37,805 nucleotides of DNA from SIG575 sp045632485 (GTDB lineage: Bacteria; Bacillota; Clostridia; Oscillospirales; Acutalibacteraceae): contig JAZQWT010000060.1 of the NCBI GenBank assembly GCA_045632485.1, positions 1 to 37,805 on the forward strand. The letters are read 5' to 3'. Shown one piece after another: positions 1 to 7,953 of the stretch; the first letter of the stretch is position 1, and every line of letters begins with the position of its first letter. Below the pieces are notes generated by a model. The model saw only the letters and a list, made by a program, of their open reading frames with translations, ran no database searches and had not been told where the DNA came from. Made by a program: the position numbers and the translations under genes.

Positions 1-11
1 AAAAATATCCC

Positions 12-65
12 CCAGTCAAAACCTACGGTTTTGCCAGCCCCCTTTAGGCAAGGGGGCCTTTTTGT
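12..65 (+). repeat. Two-hairpin intergenic element with T run, copy 1
   Basis: A first small hairpin (CAAAACC 17-23, GGTTTTG 27-33) is followed by CCAG and a second GC-rich hairpin (GCCCCCTT 37-44, AAGGGGGC 50-57) that ends in a run of T. The same arrangement, GTCAAAA...TTTTGCCA then a C-rich/G-rich hairpin and T run, recurs at 9616-9675. The second hairpin looks like an intrinsic terminator for a gene to the left, but the repeated two-hairpin layout suggests a dispersed intergenic repeat family (inference). Confidence 0.65.
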
Positions 66-103
66 TATTCTTATTTCAGTGGTAATTTATAATTTATCGC
101 TGA

Positions 104-214
104 CATTCCCAAACGTGTCATTCTTGAGCGAAGCGAAGAATCTCGTTTGGGAATGGTTTATGTGTTGCCATTTTGAGATCCTTCGCTGACGCTGGGGGAT
201 GACAACAAAATGGC
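104..214. repeat. Composite inverted repeat (nested palindromes)
   Basis: Two perfect inverted repeats lie side by side: CATTCCCAAACG (104-115) with CGTTTGGGAATG (144-155), and TGCCATTTTG (166-175) with CAAAATGGCA (205-214). The sequence inside the first pair (about 116-143, with CGAAGCGAAGAATCTC) is also an imperfect reverse complement of the sequence inside the second pair (about 175-204, with GAGATCCTTCGCTGACG). The whole block could therefore fold into one long imperfect hairpin or two separate ones. It resembles dispersed palindromic units in Clostridia; no coding function is seen. Confidence 0.6.
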
Positions 215-255
215 AAGGGTAGTAACGGGTAAATTATAATTTAAAATCACAAAAA

Positions 256-375
256 CTATCTATGGGATTTGCACTGATTAATTGTCATGAAGCCAACATC
301 AGTGATAGTATAAAACTGACTATGGGTAATACGCTGACTGATTATTATAAAACCAACATCAGTGATAGTATAAAA
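256..375 (+). repeat. Two tandem copies of a 60-bp repeat
   Basis: The units 256-315 and 316-375 are each 60 bases and end in the same 23-base block (about CCAACATCAGTGATAGTATAAAA). They also share CTATGGG near the start and ACTGATTA in the middle. Within unit 1, CACTGAT pairs perfectly with ATCAGTG to make a hairpin; unit 2 keeps ACTGAT/ATCAGT. A diverged inverted copy lies at 9669-9727. Confidence 0.75.
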
Positions 376-402
376 GCCTCCCCGAAACGAGGAGGCTTTT
401 TT
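371..402 (-). terminator. Intrinsic terminator, bidirectional
   Basis: The stem GCCTCC (376-381) / GGAGGC (391-396) has T tracts on both strands: TTTTTT at 397-402 on plus, TTTT on minus. It sits 32 bases past the stop of the minus-strand beta-helix gene and is its likely terminator. Confidence 0.8.
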
Positions 403-433
403 ATAAAGATTAACTTCAATTGATTAAACTTAA

Positions 434-1981
434 TTATTTAATGCCGAGGAAGTTTTTGATAACTGCGAAGATGTAGTTGAAGAAATCAACGAAATCACTT
501 ACGAGTTTTACTGTTGCTTCTTCACCTGCACCCTGATCAGCACCGATGTTGATTGAATCATCGAGTTCGTTACCATAGAAGTCTGTTGTGCCCATATCGT
601 CTTCAACTTTAACGCCTGCGCCAAGGCAAGGAGATACGTTTGCAAGTTTGTAGTTATCGATAGGATCCTGACCTTCTGTCATACCGTCAAATGCGTTAGC
701 AAATTTGGGGTTCTTTTTGATTGAGTTTCTGTCGCCTTTGCTTGTCCAGTAGTAGCAGTTAGCTTCACCGTCAGCAACTTTAACTTTTTCGCCCATAAGC
801 ATTGCGAAAATGTTGTTTTTAGCTGTTGCGATTTCAAGAGCAGATGCGTTTACGAATGTGTTGTTGTAAACAAGAACGCCTGCACCGATTACGCCTGCAC
901 CGTCACTATCTGAAACGTTGAAACGAACTTTACCTGTTGAATTTTCAAAGTTTACGAATGATTCGTTGTATGATGAGAACATTTTTTCAACGATAGCATC
1001 TTTTGAATTTACAACTTTAACAACTGCAACTGCTGTACCGTCATAGTTCTGAGCTTCTGTAAGAGTACCAACGTTTGATGCTTTACCGCCTGAAACGAGA
1101 ACATCGTCTGCACCGTTAAGGAGAACTGCTGCTTCGTTGATGTTTGTGAAGCTACAATCAGTGATTGAAACACCTGATGTTGCAACAGGAGCTGCAGGAG
1201 TTTCTGTTTCTTCACCTTCTGCTGCAGGAGCTGCGGGTTCTTCTTCAACTGCAAGTTTTGTGCTGTCAACTACAACACCTGCACGGCAGTTTTCAAATTT
1301 ACAGCCGATAACTGCAACATCTGTATTGCCTTCGCCGATAAGGAGAGCTGAACCTTTTGCAAGGAGATTAGTTGTATCCATATCGGGGAATGTTTCTGTG
1401 CCGTCTTCAGCTGTTGAGGGGAATGAGTAGTCTGTGTAACCAACGTTTTTGAATTCGATGTTTTCAAGAGTAACGTTTTTACAGTTTCTTACTTCAATAC
1501 CGTTGTAGATAGATGATTTTGCAGCAAGACCTTTAAGTGTAACATATTCACAATCTTCAAGTGTGATTGCGGGAGCTTTTGTGTCAAGGCTGTCACTTGC
1601 GAAAAGGGGTGCTGACATAAGGCTTTCAGCGATTTGAATATAAACGGGTGTTGTTGCTGTACCGATGATATCGCTGATTGTGATAGCAGCTGTTGAACCG
1701 CCCTGGATGTAAATGTAGTATGCTGCATAATCGCCTGATGCTACATCTTTGTTGATACCTTCAACAATAGCTTTACCTCTTCCGTCGGGATTGAGGTATT
1801 CAACTTTCCATGCCTTGTTGGGACGGCCTTCTCTGTAGCTGTAAGAGTTAGCACTTGTACCGCCGGCAAACTTTTCCATAACTTTTGCTTCTTCAGTTGT
1901 TGCGTCTTCAGCAAATGCTGCTACGCTGAACATTGAAGCAACCATCAATACTGCCAATAAAATTGATAATACTTTTTTCAT
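434..1981 (-). CDS. Secreted right-handed beta-helix protein
   Basis: The 515-residue product starts with a Gram-positive signal peptide (MKKVLSILLAVLMVASMFS, cleavage likely after AFA near residue 24). The body from about residue 80 to 390 has the alternating short strands and turns of a parallel beta-helix (for example LEDCEYVTLKGLAAKS, VRNCKNVTLENIEFKN, SITDCSFTNI), as in pectate-lyase-like and other polysaccharide-active folds. A low-complexity Pro/Ala/Glu loop (about residues 246-266) interrupts it. The last 20 residues form a hydrophobic aromatic tail (DFVDFFNYIFAVIKNFLG), with no LPXTG motif. The start is supported by AAGGAGG nine bases upstream. It begins only 30 bases after the kinase stop, so co-transcription with the glycyl-radical operon is possible, although a weak AT-rich hairpin (2009-2035) lies between. 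Catalytic residues cannot be assigned, so enzyme activity is not claimed. Confidence 0.8.
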   Translation of the reverse strand: MKKVLSILLAVLMVASMFSVAAFAEDATTEEAKVMEKFAGGTSANSYSYREGRPNKAWKVEYLNPDGRGKAIVEGINKDVASGDYAAYYIYIQGGSTAAITISDIIGTATTPVYIQIAESLMSAPLFASDSLDTKAPAITLEDCEYVTLKGLAAKSSIYNGIEVRNCKNVTLENIEFKNVGYTDYSFPSTAEDGTETFPDMDTTNLLAKGSALLIGEGNTDVAVIGCKFENCRAGVVVDSTKLAVEEEPAAPAAEGEETETPAAPVATSGVSITDCSFTNINEAAVLLNGADDVLVSGGKASNVGTLTEAQNYDGTAVAVVKVVNSKDAIVEKMFSSYNESFVNFENSTGKVRFNVSDSDGAGVIGAGVLVYNNTFVNASALEIATAKNNIFAMLMGEKVKVADGEANCYYWTSKGDRNSIKKNPKFANAFDGMTEGQDPIDNYKLANVSPCLGAGVKVEDDMGTTDFYGNELDDSINIGADQGAGEEATVKLVSDFVDFFNYIFAVIKNFLGIK

Positions 1982-2011
1982 TTGGATTTATCCTCCTTAA
2001 AAATTTGTCAG

Positions 2012-3376
2012 TTAACTCTCGTACTGAATTAACTGTAGTGCACTTTGTATCGTATCATAAATTCCCGCCGATGTCAAGGAAAAAATCGCACTTCCGTAGG
2101 CTGCTTCTTCCTTGTGCTTCGGAATTTTAAGCTCCATTCCGAAAATCTCTGACACAATACGTCTTAGTGTGGCGTTTTTTCTGATTCCGTTGCCTGATGC
2201 AATTAACTGACAAGGCCTTTCTTCACACACGGAGATGCCCGCTTTATACATTGAGTAAAGCTCATCCGCCATTCCGTGCATTACACCGTAAATGAAATGT
2301 CCCGGAGTGAAATTGTCAATTCCCAGAGAAGTTATACTTGCTCTCTCATCGGGATTTTCTCTTGTTCCGCAGAAAAGCGTTGAAAAGCCAATGGGATTTT
2401 CAATACTTTCGTTTTCTTCAAGGAATTTATCAATTCCCTGATAAGCGGATTTAATTTTTTCGCCCGTTACCATTTCTGCCGTTTTACGGAAGAAGTTTTC
2501 AAGCAAAGCAAAGGCTCTGCCTCCGCACAGAGATGATCCGACCATCAGATGACTGTCACCGACACAAGGTCTGATTTCAAGTCCGTCAGCAGAAATATCT
2601 GCTTTTGTTGCAAATGAAATCTGACTTCCTGTGCCCACATTGACAAGCAAACATTTTTCTACATCGCAGACTGAACCGAGAAAGCTTGCCTGATTGTCGC
2701 CGATTGCAACACTTACAGGAATTTTTCCGTCCTTTTTGCCGAGAATCATATTTTCTTTTGTCACCGCAGGAAATAAATCAATATCAAGTCCTGCTTTTCT
2801 GATTGCCTCTTCATCAAAGCATGCATTTTTTATGTCAAACAAGCCGTAGCTTGCTGCATCCGATACGTGCATAACAGGTTTCTTAAGACCTGCCAGCTTC
2901 ATTGCCGCATAATCATGGATTGTACAGATTGTTACGGCATTTTCAGGCACCATATTATTTTCATTATGATAAAAATATGTTGATGCACCGAATCCCGATG
3001 CCATCTTATAACCTGTCAGCTCAGTAAGATACTGTGCATAAGTTTTGCCGTCTTTATACATCTCATTTGCAGATGCATCCTGCCAGATGTAAAGACCGCT
3101 GACAGCATCGCCGTTTTCATCAAGGTAAACAAGACCGTGCATCTGCCCTGTCACTCCGATTGAAACTATATCGTCATATTCTTTGCAAAGGCTGTCGACC
3201 GTTGTCAATGCCTTGCCTAAAATTTCTGACGGATTCTGGATTTTCTCAAAGGATCTGACATCCTCAAGAAAAGTATCATTGGTGAGAGTTATACTTTTTA
3301 AAACCTCTCCGCTTTCAGCATCAACCACAATCGTACAGATTGTGGTTGTGCCGATATCAAGACCGATTACTTTCAT
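2012..3376 (-). CDS. FGGY-family carbohydrate kinase, sedoheptulokinase-like
   Basis: This cytoplasmic kinase of 454 residues should transfer phosphate from ATP to a sugar or polyol. The N-terminal FGGY domain opens with the phosphate-binding GLDIGTTT and carries GVTGQMHG, IWQDASA and TIHDYAAMKLAGL, which match the sedoheptulokinase branch better than xylulokinase or glycerol kinase by memory. The C-terminal actin-like domain carries VAIGDNQASFLGS, NVGTGSQISF and ASGNGIRKN. A longer in-frame start at 3418 would overlap the upstream gene; I chose the ATG at 3376 because AGAGG lies just before it and the kinase fold begins there. It follows the glycyl radical enzyme by 16 bases, so the two are almost surely co-transcribed. 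The true substrate is uncertain: it may phosphorylate the compound the radical enzyme handles, or its product (inference). Confidence 0.85.
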   Translation of the reverse strand: MKVIGLDIGTTTICTIVVDAESGEVLKSITLTNDTFLEDVRSFEKIQNPSEILGKALTTVDSLCKEYDDIVSIGVTGQMHGLVYLDENGDAVSGLYIWQDASANEMYKDGKTYAQYLTELTGYKMASGFGASTYFYHNENNMVPENAVTICTIHDYAAMKLAGLKKPVMHVSDAASYGLFDIKNACFDEEAIRKAGLDIDLFPAVTKENMILGKKDGKIPVSVAIGDNQASFLGSVCDVEKCLLVNVGTGSQISFATKADISADGLEIRPCVGDSHLMVGSSLCGGRAFALLENFFRKTAEMVTGEKIKSAYQGIDKFLEENESIENPIGFSTLFCGTRENPDERASITSLGIDNFTPGHFIYGVMHGMADELYSMYKAGISVCEERPCQLIASGNGIRKNATLRRIVSEIFGMELKIPKHKEEAAYGSAIFSLTSAGIYDTIQSALQLIQYES

Positions 3377-3392
3377 AATATTACAACCTCTG

Positions 3393-5768
3393 TTATAACC
3401 TTGTTGATTCCAGGTCAAGACGTTTTATAATATCCTGCTGGATTGCCGGTGACAAATCAAGGAAGTTTACGAAAGTTCCGTGGATACGCATAATATATAC
3501 TCCGCTTGGTGCATATTTCCGGGGGTCTGCAAGAACTTTCCTCAGAGTTTCAGGAGTTGTTACATTTACATATAAATAGAAAGGAGCAATATCTTCTTCA
3601 TTGAATTCGTTGAAGAAGAGAGGAGTAATAACTCTTTCTCCGAATTCAGCGCCTTTATCTTCATATTCTTTGCCTGTGAAGAATTTGGGATCAACACCGA
3701 AGTGAGAAGCATAACCGCCACAGAATTTTTCAAAGGGAAGCTTGAAGGTTGAAAGCATTCTGAAACCGAGACCTGAGCCTGCTTCGCCGTAAAGCGGGTC
3801 TACACCGTAACCCAATTGCTCACGTGCTTTTCTGCCGTCGGGAGTTGCACCTACCCAATAGCCGTAAGTAAGATGTGTTGAGGGGCTTGACCAGTCAGGA
3901 CGGAACGGATTGCCAAGATAGTTTTTCTTTGAAGAAATCATATCTGAAATCTTTGATGCGATTTCAGCAGCTTCTCTGTCAACAGAAACAATGTTGTTGC
4001 CGAATTTCGGACATGAAAGAAGATATTCACGTAACTCTTCTTCGCCTTCGAAATTATTTCTCAATGCATTAAGAAGTCTCTCTGCATCGTCGGGATAATC
4101 CTTTAGGAAGCAGTCAATAGCAATAAATGAATCGGCAATGATTGAAAGGCCGTGAATAAGACATCCGCTACCATTATATTTTGTGCCCTGTTCTTCTGTA
4201 TCACGCATATCAATGCCTGATTCCATACCGCCCATAAATACACTTAAGAAAGGTACGGGCAGGTGTGAGATTGCTATTGAAGCACCGTTTGCGGCAGCAC
4301 ACATTTTATCTGCAAAATAATCTGCATTTTTATAGAATTCTTCGCGGATATTTTCAAGAAGTTTCTTCGCATCTGTTTCAGTTGTAACAGTATCAATCTT
4401 TTTGCCTGTAATTGTTGAGCAACCGTTATTGAGAATAAGCTCAAGAATCTTGGGAAGATTGAACCATGAGTTTGTTGTATTACCGTTGTCTTTACCCATA
4501 ATGAGAGGTTCCTGACAACCTGCAACAGAATAATCCTCAAGATCTTTTGCATCTTTACCTGCATTTTTAAGAACTGCAAAGAGTGCGTCATCATTGAAAA
4601 GAGAGGGAGTAAGCACACCCGGTGTGAAGAAGAATTTACCCATTTCGCGGTACATTTCCTTCGGTGTGTTTTTATGTAATTTTGCAGAGAGGATAGGTTG
4701 AGGAAGGTTCATATCATAGTATGCGTCCATCAGGGCATAAGATGTTTCATTTGTAAGGTCTTTGCCGTCGTTTGACTTACCTCCGACAAGAACACTCTGT
4801 GAAATAGCCCAGCTCCTGTCTGCAACGTTAAAGAATACAAGGAAATGCTTGAGAAGCTCTGCAGTTGTTTTTCTGTCTTCACCGCTCATCTGTCTGTAAG
4901 GTTCAAAAATTCTGTCAGCATTACCTACAGAGAAAGCGAAGGGGTTGGGAGCCTGTTCAAGACACATAACCTGCCAAAGAAGCATAAATGACTGAATTGC
5001 TTCATACAGACTTTCCGCACCGCTTGCCGGAACTTTGCGGAGTGTTTTTGAAAGAAGTTCAAGCTGTGCTTTTCTTTCAGCATCAGCATCTGCCATTTTA
5101 CTTTCTGCAATTTCAGAATATCTTTCTGCAAGACGTTTTGTACTCTTCAATGTAAGAGCAAATGCCTCGTAATTTGTTTTCTTTTTAGCGTTTGTTTCAG
5201 TCGCAATCTTTTCTTCAATTTCGCTGAGAATTTTATCAAGACCGAACTTAAGTGCAGGTCTGAAATCAGGAATGAGATGACCTGTTACCTGCTCTACGAA
5301 AAATGCAACTTCGCCTGTATAATCTTCATACTGACCGTACATATCCATAAGAGTTTTCACGTAGTCTGTTTTCTTTGTGAATTCTCTTACTGCATCAATT
5401 CTTTCTTTGGGGAATTCTTCGTCAGGCTCAATATCGTTGAACACTGCTGTAGGGTCGCAGTAACCTGAGAAAGTTTCAACTCTGAAAGACGGATTTATGA
5501 GAGCATAGCTTCTTGCAAAAGCATCTCTCTGTGTGCCTGCAAAAACAGCATTGTCGCTTATCGAAAGCGGAAGCACTTCAATAATTGCTTCGAGCTCTTT
5601 TGCAGCTCTCATTTCTTTGTCAAGAGATGCAAATTCTTCGCTGTGAAGATATGCTGCTTCTCTTGCAATGAGCCAACCGTCAAGACGCATAAGACTTCTC
5701 TCTTCTTTGAAAAGGTCTTTTGCTTTGAGTGTGATTTCATTCTGTTTGTAAAGTTCGTTGATTTTCAT
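3393..5768 (-). CDS. Glycyl radical enzyme of unassigned substrate (PFL/dehydratase superfamily)
   Basis: The 791-residue size fits glycyl radical eliminases and lyases. The thiyl-radical cysteine is in AGCQEPLIMG (Cys418), with the CxE glutamate at 420. The radical glycine is Gly764 in YIMRIHGTFVNF, followed by DLSPAIQQDII, which matches the superfamily C-terminal pattern (RVxGY then Dl...Q.eiI). The motifs are off the usual form: GCQEP rather than GCVE, and RIHGT rather than RVaGY. These differences and the neighbours argue against pyruvate formate-lyase, choline lyase (no microcompartment genes) and hydroxyproline dehydratase (no proC). The gene is flanked by its activase (11 bases upstream) and an FGGY kinase downstream, suggesting a phosphorylated or phosphorylatable polyol or anhydro-sugar substrate (inference). 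GGTGA lies before the ATG. The fold and radical mechanism are secure; the reaction is not. Confidence 0.92.
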   Translation of the reverse strand: MKINELYKQNEITLKAKDLFKEERSLMRLDGWLIAREAAYLHSEEFASLDKEMRAAKELEAIIEVLPLSISDNAVFAGTQRDAFARSYALINPSFRVETFSGYCDPTAVFNDIEPDEEFPKERIDAVREFTKKTDYVKTLMDMYGQYEDYTGEVAFFVEQVTGHLIPDFRPALKFGLDKILSEIEEKIATETNAKKKTNYEAFALTLKSTKRLAERYSEIAESKMADADAERKAQLELLSKTLRKVPASGAESLYEAIQSFMLLWQVMCLEQAPNPFAFSVGNADRIFEPYRQMSGEDRKTTAELLKHFLVFFNVADRSWAISQSVLVGGKSNDGKDLTNETSYALMDAYYDMNLPQPILSAKLHKNTPKEMYREMGKFFFTPGVLTPSLFNDDALFAVLKNAGKDAKDLEDYSVAGCQEPLIMGKDNGNTTNSWFNLPKILELILNNGCSTITGKKIDTVTTETDAKKLLENIREEFYKNADYFADKMCAAANGASIAISHLPVPFLSVFMGGMESGIDMRDTEEQGTKYNGSGCLIHGLSIIADSFIAIDCFLKDYPDDAERLLNALRNNFEGEEELREYLLSCPKFGNNIVSVDREAAEIASKISDMISSKKNYLGNPFRPDWSSPSTHLTYGYWVGATPDGRKAREQLGYGVDPLYGEAGSGLGFRMLSTFKLPFEKFCGGYASHFGVDPKFFTGKEYEDKGAEFGERVITPLFFNEFNEEDIAPFYLYVNVTTPETLRKVLADPRKYAPSGVYIMRIHGTFVNFLDLSPAIQQDIIKRLDLESTRL

Positions 5769-5779
5769 AATTTATCACC

Positions 5780-6538
5780 TTATGTCTTTATAACAGATAT
5801 TCCTTTCTTTTTAAGAATATCCGTAAAAATCTCATACTCTTCGTCAGTCACATTGCCTGACTCCATTTTATATTCCATATTGCATTGAAGCCATTTATCC
5901 TTGCCGTATTCATGATACCGCAACACTTCAACATCAATTTTTTCATTAGCGAAAGATTTTATCAGCTCTGCAAACTTTTCTGCATCTTTCTCTGAAGAAT
6001 TAAAGCCACCGATAAGCGGAATGTGAATCAGTAACTGCTCGCGTTTTTCTGAAACCTCTTTTATGTTTGAAATTGTTTTTGCGTTTGAAGAACCGATTAC
6101 ATTTTTATGTTTTTCTGTATCATAATGTTTCAGGTCAACAATCATATAATCAATCAGTTCTGACAATTCACAGAATTTTGTGTGAGATGCATTTGTTTCA
6201 ATTGCAGTATGTATTCCGGCCTCTCTGCATTTTTCAAGAAGTTCTTTCAGTGCATCAAACTGCACTGTAGGCTCACCGCCCGTAAAAGTAACTCCTCCGC
6301 CTGAAAACATCATCATTTTTCCCGAGAGAATTTCGGCAAAAACTTCATCTGTATTGTACTCTGTGCAGGAAAGCTTTTCTTTCCCGTCAACAGTCATCGT
6401 TGTGCCCTCAAAAGAAATACTTTCAGGATTAGAACACCATGGACAGAAAAAATTACATCCCTGCAAATGATACACAAGACGGTTTCCCGGACCATCCTGT
6501 GAAAAATTAAAACCTTTATGCAAAACTCTGATTTTCAT
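5780..6538 (-). CDS. Glycyl-radical-enzyme activating protein (radical SAM)
   Basis: This enzyme cleaves S-adenosylmethionine reductively and abstracts hydrogen from the partner's glycine. The [4Fe-4S] ligands are in GCNFFCPWCSNPES: Cys28, Cys32 and Cys35 (CX3CX2C). GVTFTGGEPTVQ is the GGEP SAM-binding motif, and IETNASHTK and DYMIVDLKHYD follow in the usual activase order. At 252 residues it has no room for the ferredoxin-like insertion with extra clusters that many activases of eliminase-type enzymes carry, so it is compact like the PFL activase. It is first in the operon, 11 bases ahead of the radical enzyme, with GGTGA before its ATG and a good promoter at 6570-6598. Partnership with the adjacent enzyme is inferred from context. 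Confidence 0.92.
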   Translation of the reverse strand: MKIRVLHKGFNFSQDGPGNRLVYHLQGCNFFCPWCSNPESISFEGTTMTVDGKEKLSCTEYNTDEVFAEILSGKMMMFSGGGVTFTGGEPTVQFDALKELLEKCREAGIHTAIETNASHTKFCELSELIDYMIVDLKHYDTEKHKNVIGSSNAKTISNIKEVSEKREQLLIHIPLIGGFNSSEKDAEKFAELIKSFANEKIDVEVLRYHEYGKDKWLQCNMEYKMESGNVTDEEYEIFTDILKKKGISVIKT

Positions 6539-6569
6539 AAAATCACCATACTAACCTACTATCTTTTAA

Positions 6570-6598
6570 ATTATATCATAAGTTATTGCTGTTGTCTA
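6570..6598 (-). promoter_or_regulatory. SigA-type promoter of the glycyl-radical operon
   Basis: On the minus strand, TAGACA (6593-6598) and TATAAT (6570-6575) are separated by 17 bases and lie 31 bases upstream of the activase ATG. No operator palindrome was recognised. Confidence 0.65.
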
Positions 6599-6640
6599 TA
6601 AACAAGTATTAAAAATAATTTATTTTCATATAACAATGTG

Positions 6641-6670
6641 TTGATTTTGACTATATAAATGTGCTATGAT
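6641..6670 (+). promoter_or_regulatory. SigA-type promoter of the ApgM-family/metY operon
   Basis: TTGATT (6641-6646) and TATGAT (6665-6670) are separated by 18 bases, about 50 bases ahead of the ATG at 6719. This promoter diverges from that of the glycyl-radical operon. Confidence 0.6.
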
Positions 6671-6718
6671 ATATAAGTAAAAATTTGATTAAAAATCATT
6701 CCCAAGGAGTTGACATAT

Positions 6719-7930
6719 ATGAAATACGCTGTAATCCTTTACGACGGAATGGCAGATCTGCCCGTGGAGGAATTAGGAAACAAAACACCGATGCAGGTTG
6801 CAAACAAGCCTAATTTTGACCGCCTTGCAACAAAAGGTGAAATCGGTCTTGTGAGAACAGTTGCAGATGGACTGAAGCCCGGTAGCGACGTTGCAAACTT
6901 AAGCGTTCTCGGTTACGATCCCAAAAAATATTACACAGGACGTTCTCCCCTTGAAGCAGTGAGCATCGGCGTTAAAATGCTTGATAACGATATTGCTCTG
7001 AGATGCAACCTTGTATCACTTTCTGATGAAGAAAATTATGAAGACAAAACTATGGTTGACTATTCAGGCGGAGATATTTCCACACCTGAAGCAAGAGAAA
7101 TCATAAAATCAGTTGAAGAACATTTCGGAAACGATATTTTCAAGTTCTATGCAGGTGTACAGTACAGACATTGCCTTATCTGGCACAAGGGCACAGTTGA
7201 TTTAGGAAATATGACTCCACCTCACGATATTTCAGGTCAGGTTGTAGGCGAATATCTTTCAACAAGCGAAAATGCAAAAGAACTTATTTCTATGATGAAA
7301 GAAAGCTACGAATTCCTTATGAAGCACCCCGTAAATATCAAGAGAATGGCAGAAGGTAAGCTTCCTGCAAACTCAATCTGGCTCTGGGGCGAAGGAAAGA
7401 AACCTATGCTCTCATCCTTTGAAGAAACTTACGGACTTAAAGGAAGTATTATTTCAGCTGTTGACCTGCTCAAAGGCATCGGCCAGTGTGCAGGGATGAA
7501 AACTCCCGATGTACCCGGCTCAACAGGTTATATCGACACAAACTTTGAAGGTAAAGCAAAGCAGGCAGTCCACGACCTTGATTCAGGTTGCGATTTTGTT
7601 TATGTTCACTTTGAAGCACCTGACGAATGCGGCCACAGACGTGAAGCAAAAAACAAAGTGCGTTCAATTGAACTTATTGACGAAAAAGTGTTGCCTGTTA
7701 TTATTGAAGGTCTTGAAAAATATGACGATTACAAAATCCTCATTCTTCCCGACCATCCCACACCTATTAAAACAGCAACTCATTCATCTGACCCTGTTCC
7801 CTATATGATTTATCATAAAAAAGGCGAAAAAGAAAACACATTCACCACAATCAACGAAGAAACCGCAAAGGCTACAGGCAACTTCATTGATTTCGGACCC
7901 GATGTAATGAAAAAATTTCTTGGAAAATAA
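6719..7930 (+). CDS. ApgM-family phosphoglycerate mutase-like enzyme; possible homoserine kinase analogue
   Basis: The 403-residue product belongs to the alkaline-phosphatase-superfamily archaeal-type, cofactor-independent phosphoglycerate mutases. The metal-binding start is AVILYDGMAD; GSDVANLSVLGYDP and YYTGRSPLEA follow, then PPHDISGQ, IWLWGEGKKP, VHFEAPDECGHR and LPDHPTP. The block PGSDVANLSVLGYDPKKYYTGR and the phrase LRCNLVSL are characteristic, as I recall, of the subfamily annotated as proposed homoserine kinase in genomes lacking ThrB. The next gene, 23 bases on, uses an activated homoserine, which supports a homoserine role but does not prove it. The TTG at 6710 gives a longer frame; the ATG at 6719 is preferred because AAGGAG ends nine bases before it. 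It may instead be a plain glycolytic mutase. Confidence 0.85.
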   Translation: MKYAVILYDGMADLPVEELGNKTPMQVANKPNFDRLATKGEIGLVRTVADGLKPGSDVANLSVLGYDPKKYYTGRSPLEAVSIGVKMLDNDIALRCNLVSLSDEENYEDKTMVDYSGGDISTPEAREIIKSVEEHFGNDIFKFYAGVQYRHCLIWHKGTVDLGNMTPPHDISGQVVGEYLSTSENAKELISMMKESYEFLMKHPVNIKRMAEGKLPANSIWLWGEGKKPMLSSFEETYGLKGSIISAVDLLKGIGQCAGMKTPDVPGSTGYIDTNFEGKAKQAVHDLDSGCDFVYVHFEAPDECGHRREAKNKVRSIELIDEKVLPVIIEGLEKYDDYKILILPDHPTPIKTATHSSDPVPYMIYHKKGEKENTFTTINEETAKATGNFIDFGPDVMKKFLGK

Positions 7931-7953
7931 AATAAAGAAAGAAGAATACTAAA

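Larger units (their letters stand above)
1..433. other. Non-coding, repeat-rich intergenic region
   Basis: No credible reading frame is present in this 433-base stretch. It holds, in order, a two-hairpin element ending in a T run, a composite inverted repeat, two tandem copies of a 60-bp repeat, and the terminator of the minus-strand beta-helix gene. Each is listed separately. The gene lying left of the window cannot be seen. Confidence 0.8.

Noticed and set aside
256..375. Tandem 60-bp units as a CRISPR array
   Set aside because: Only two adjacent units without unique spacers, diverged internally, and no cas genes in the window.
2009..2035. Terminator between the kinase and beta-helix genes
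   Set aside because: The stem is only seven AT-rich pairs with the kinase stop inside it, and the downstream T tract is short; it is too weak to separate the genes with confidence.
3393..5768. Pyruvate formate-lyase, choline trimethylamine-lyase or hydroxyproline dehydratase
   Set aside because: The tandem Cys pair of pyruvate formate-lyase is missing (AGCQEP), and there are no microcompartment or proC neighbours; the motif variants fit none of them.
6539..6718. Riboswitch upstream of the metY operon
   Set aside because: The 180 bases hold two facing promoters but no SAM, T-box or other conserved core that I can recognise.
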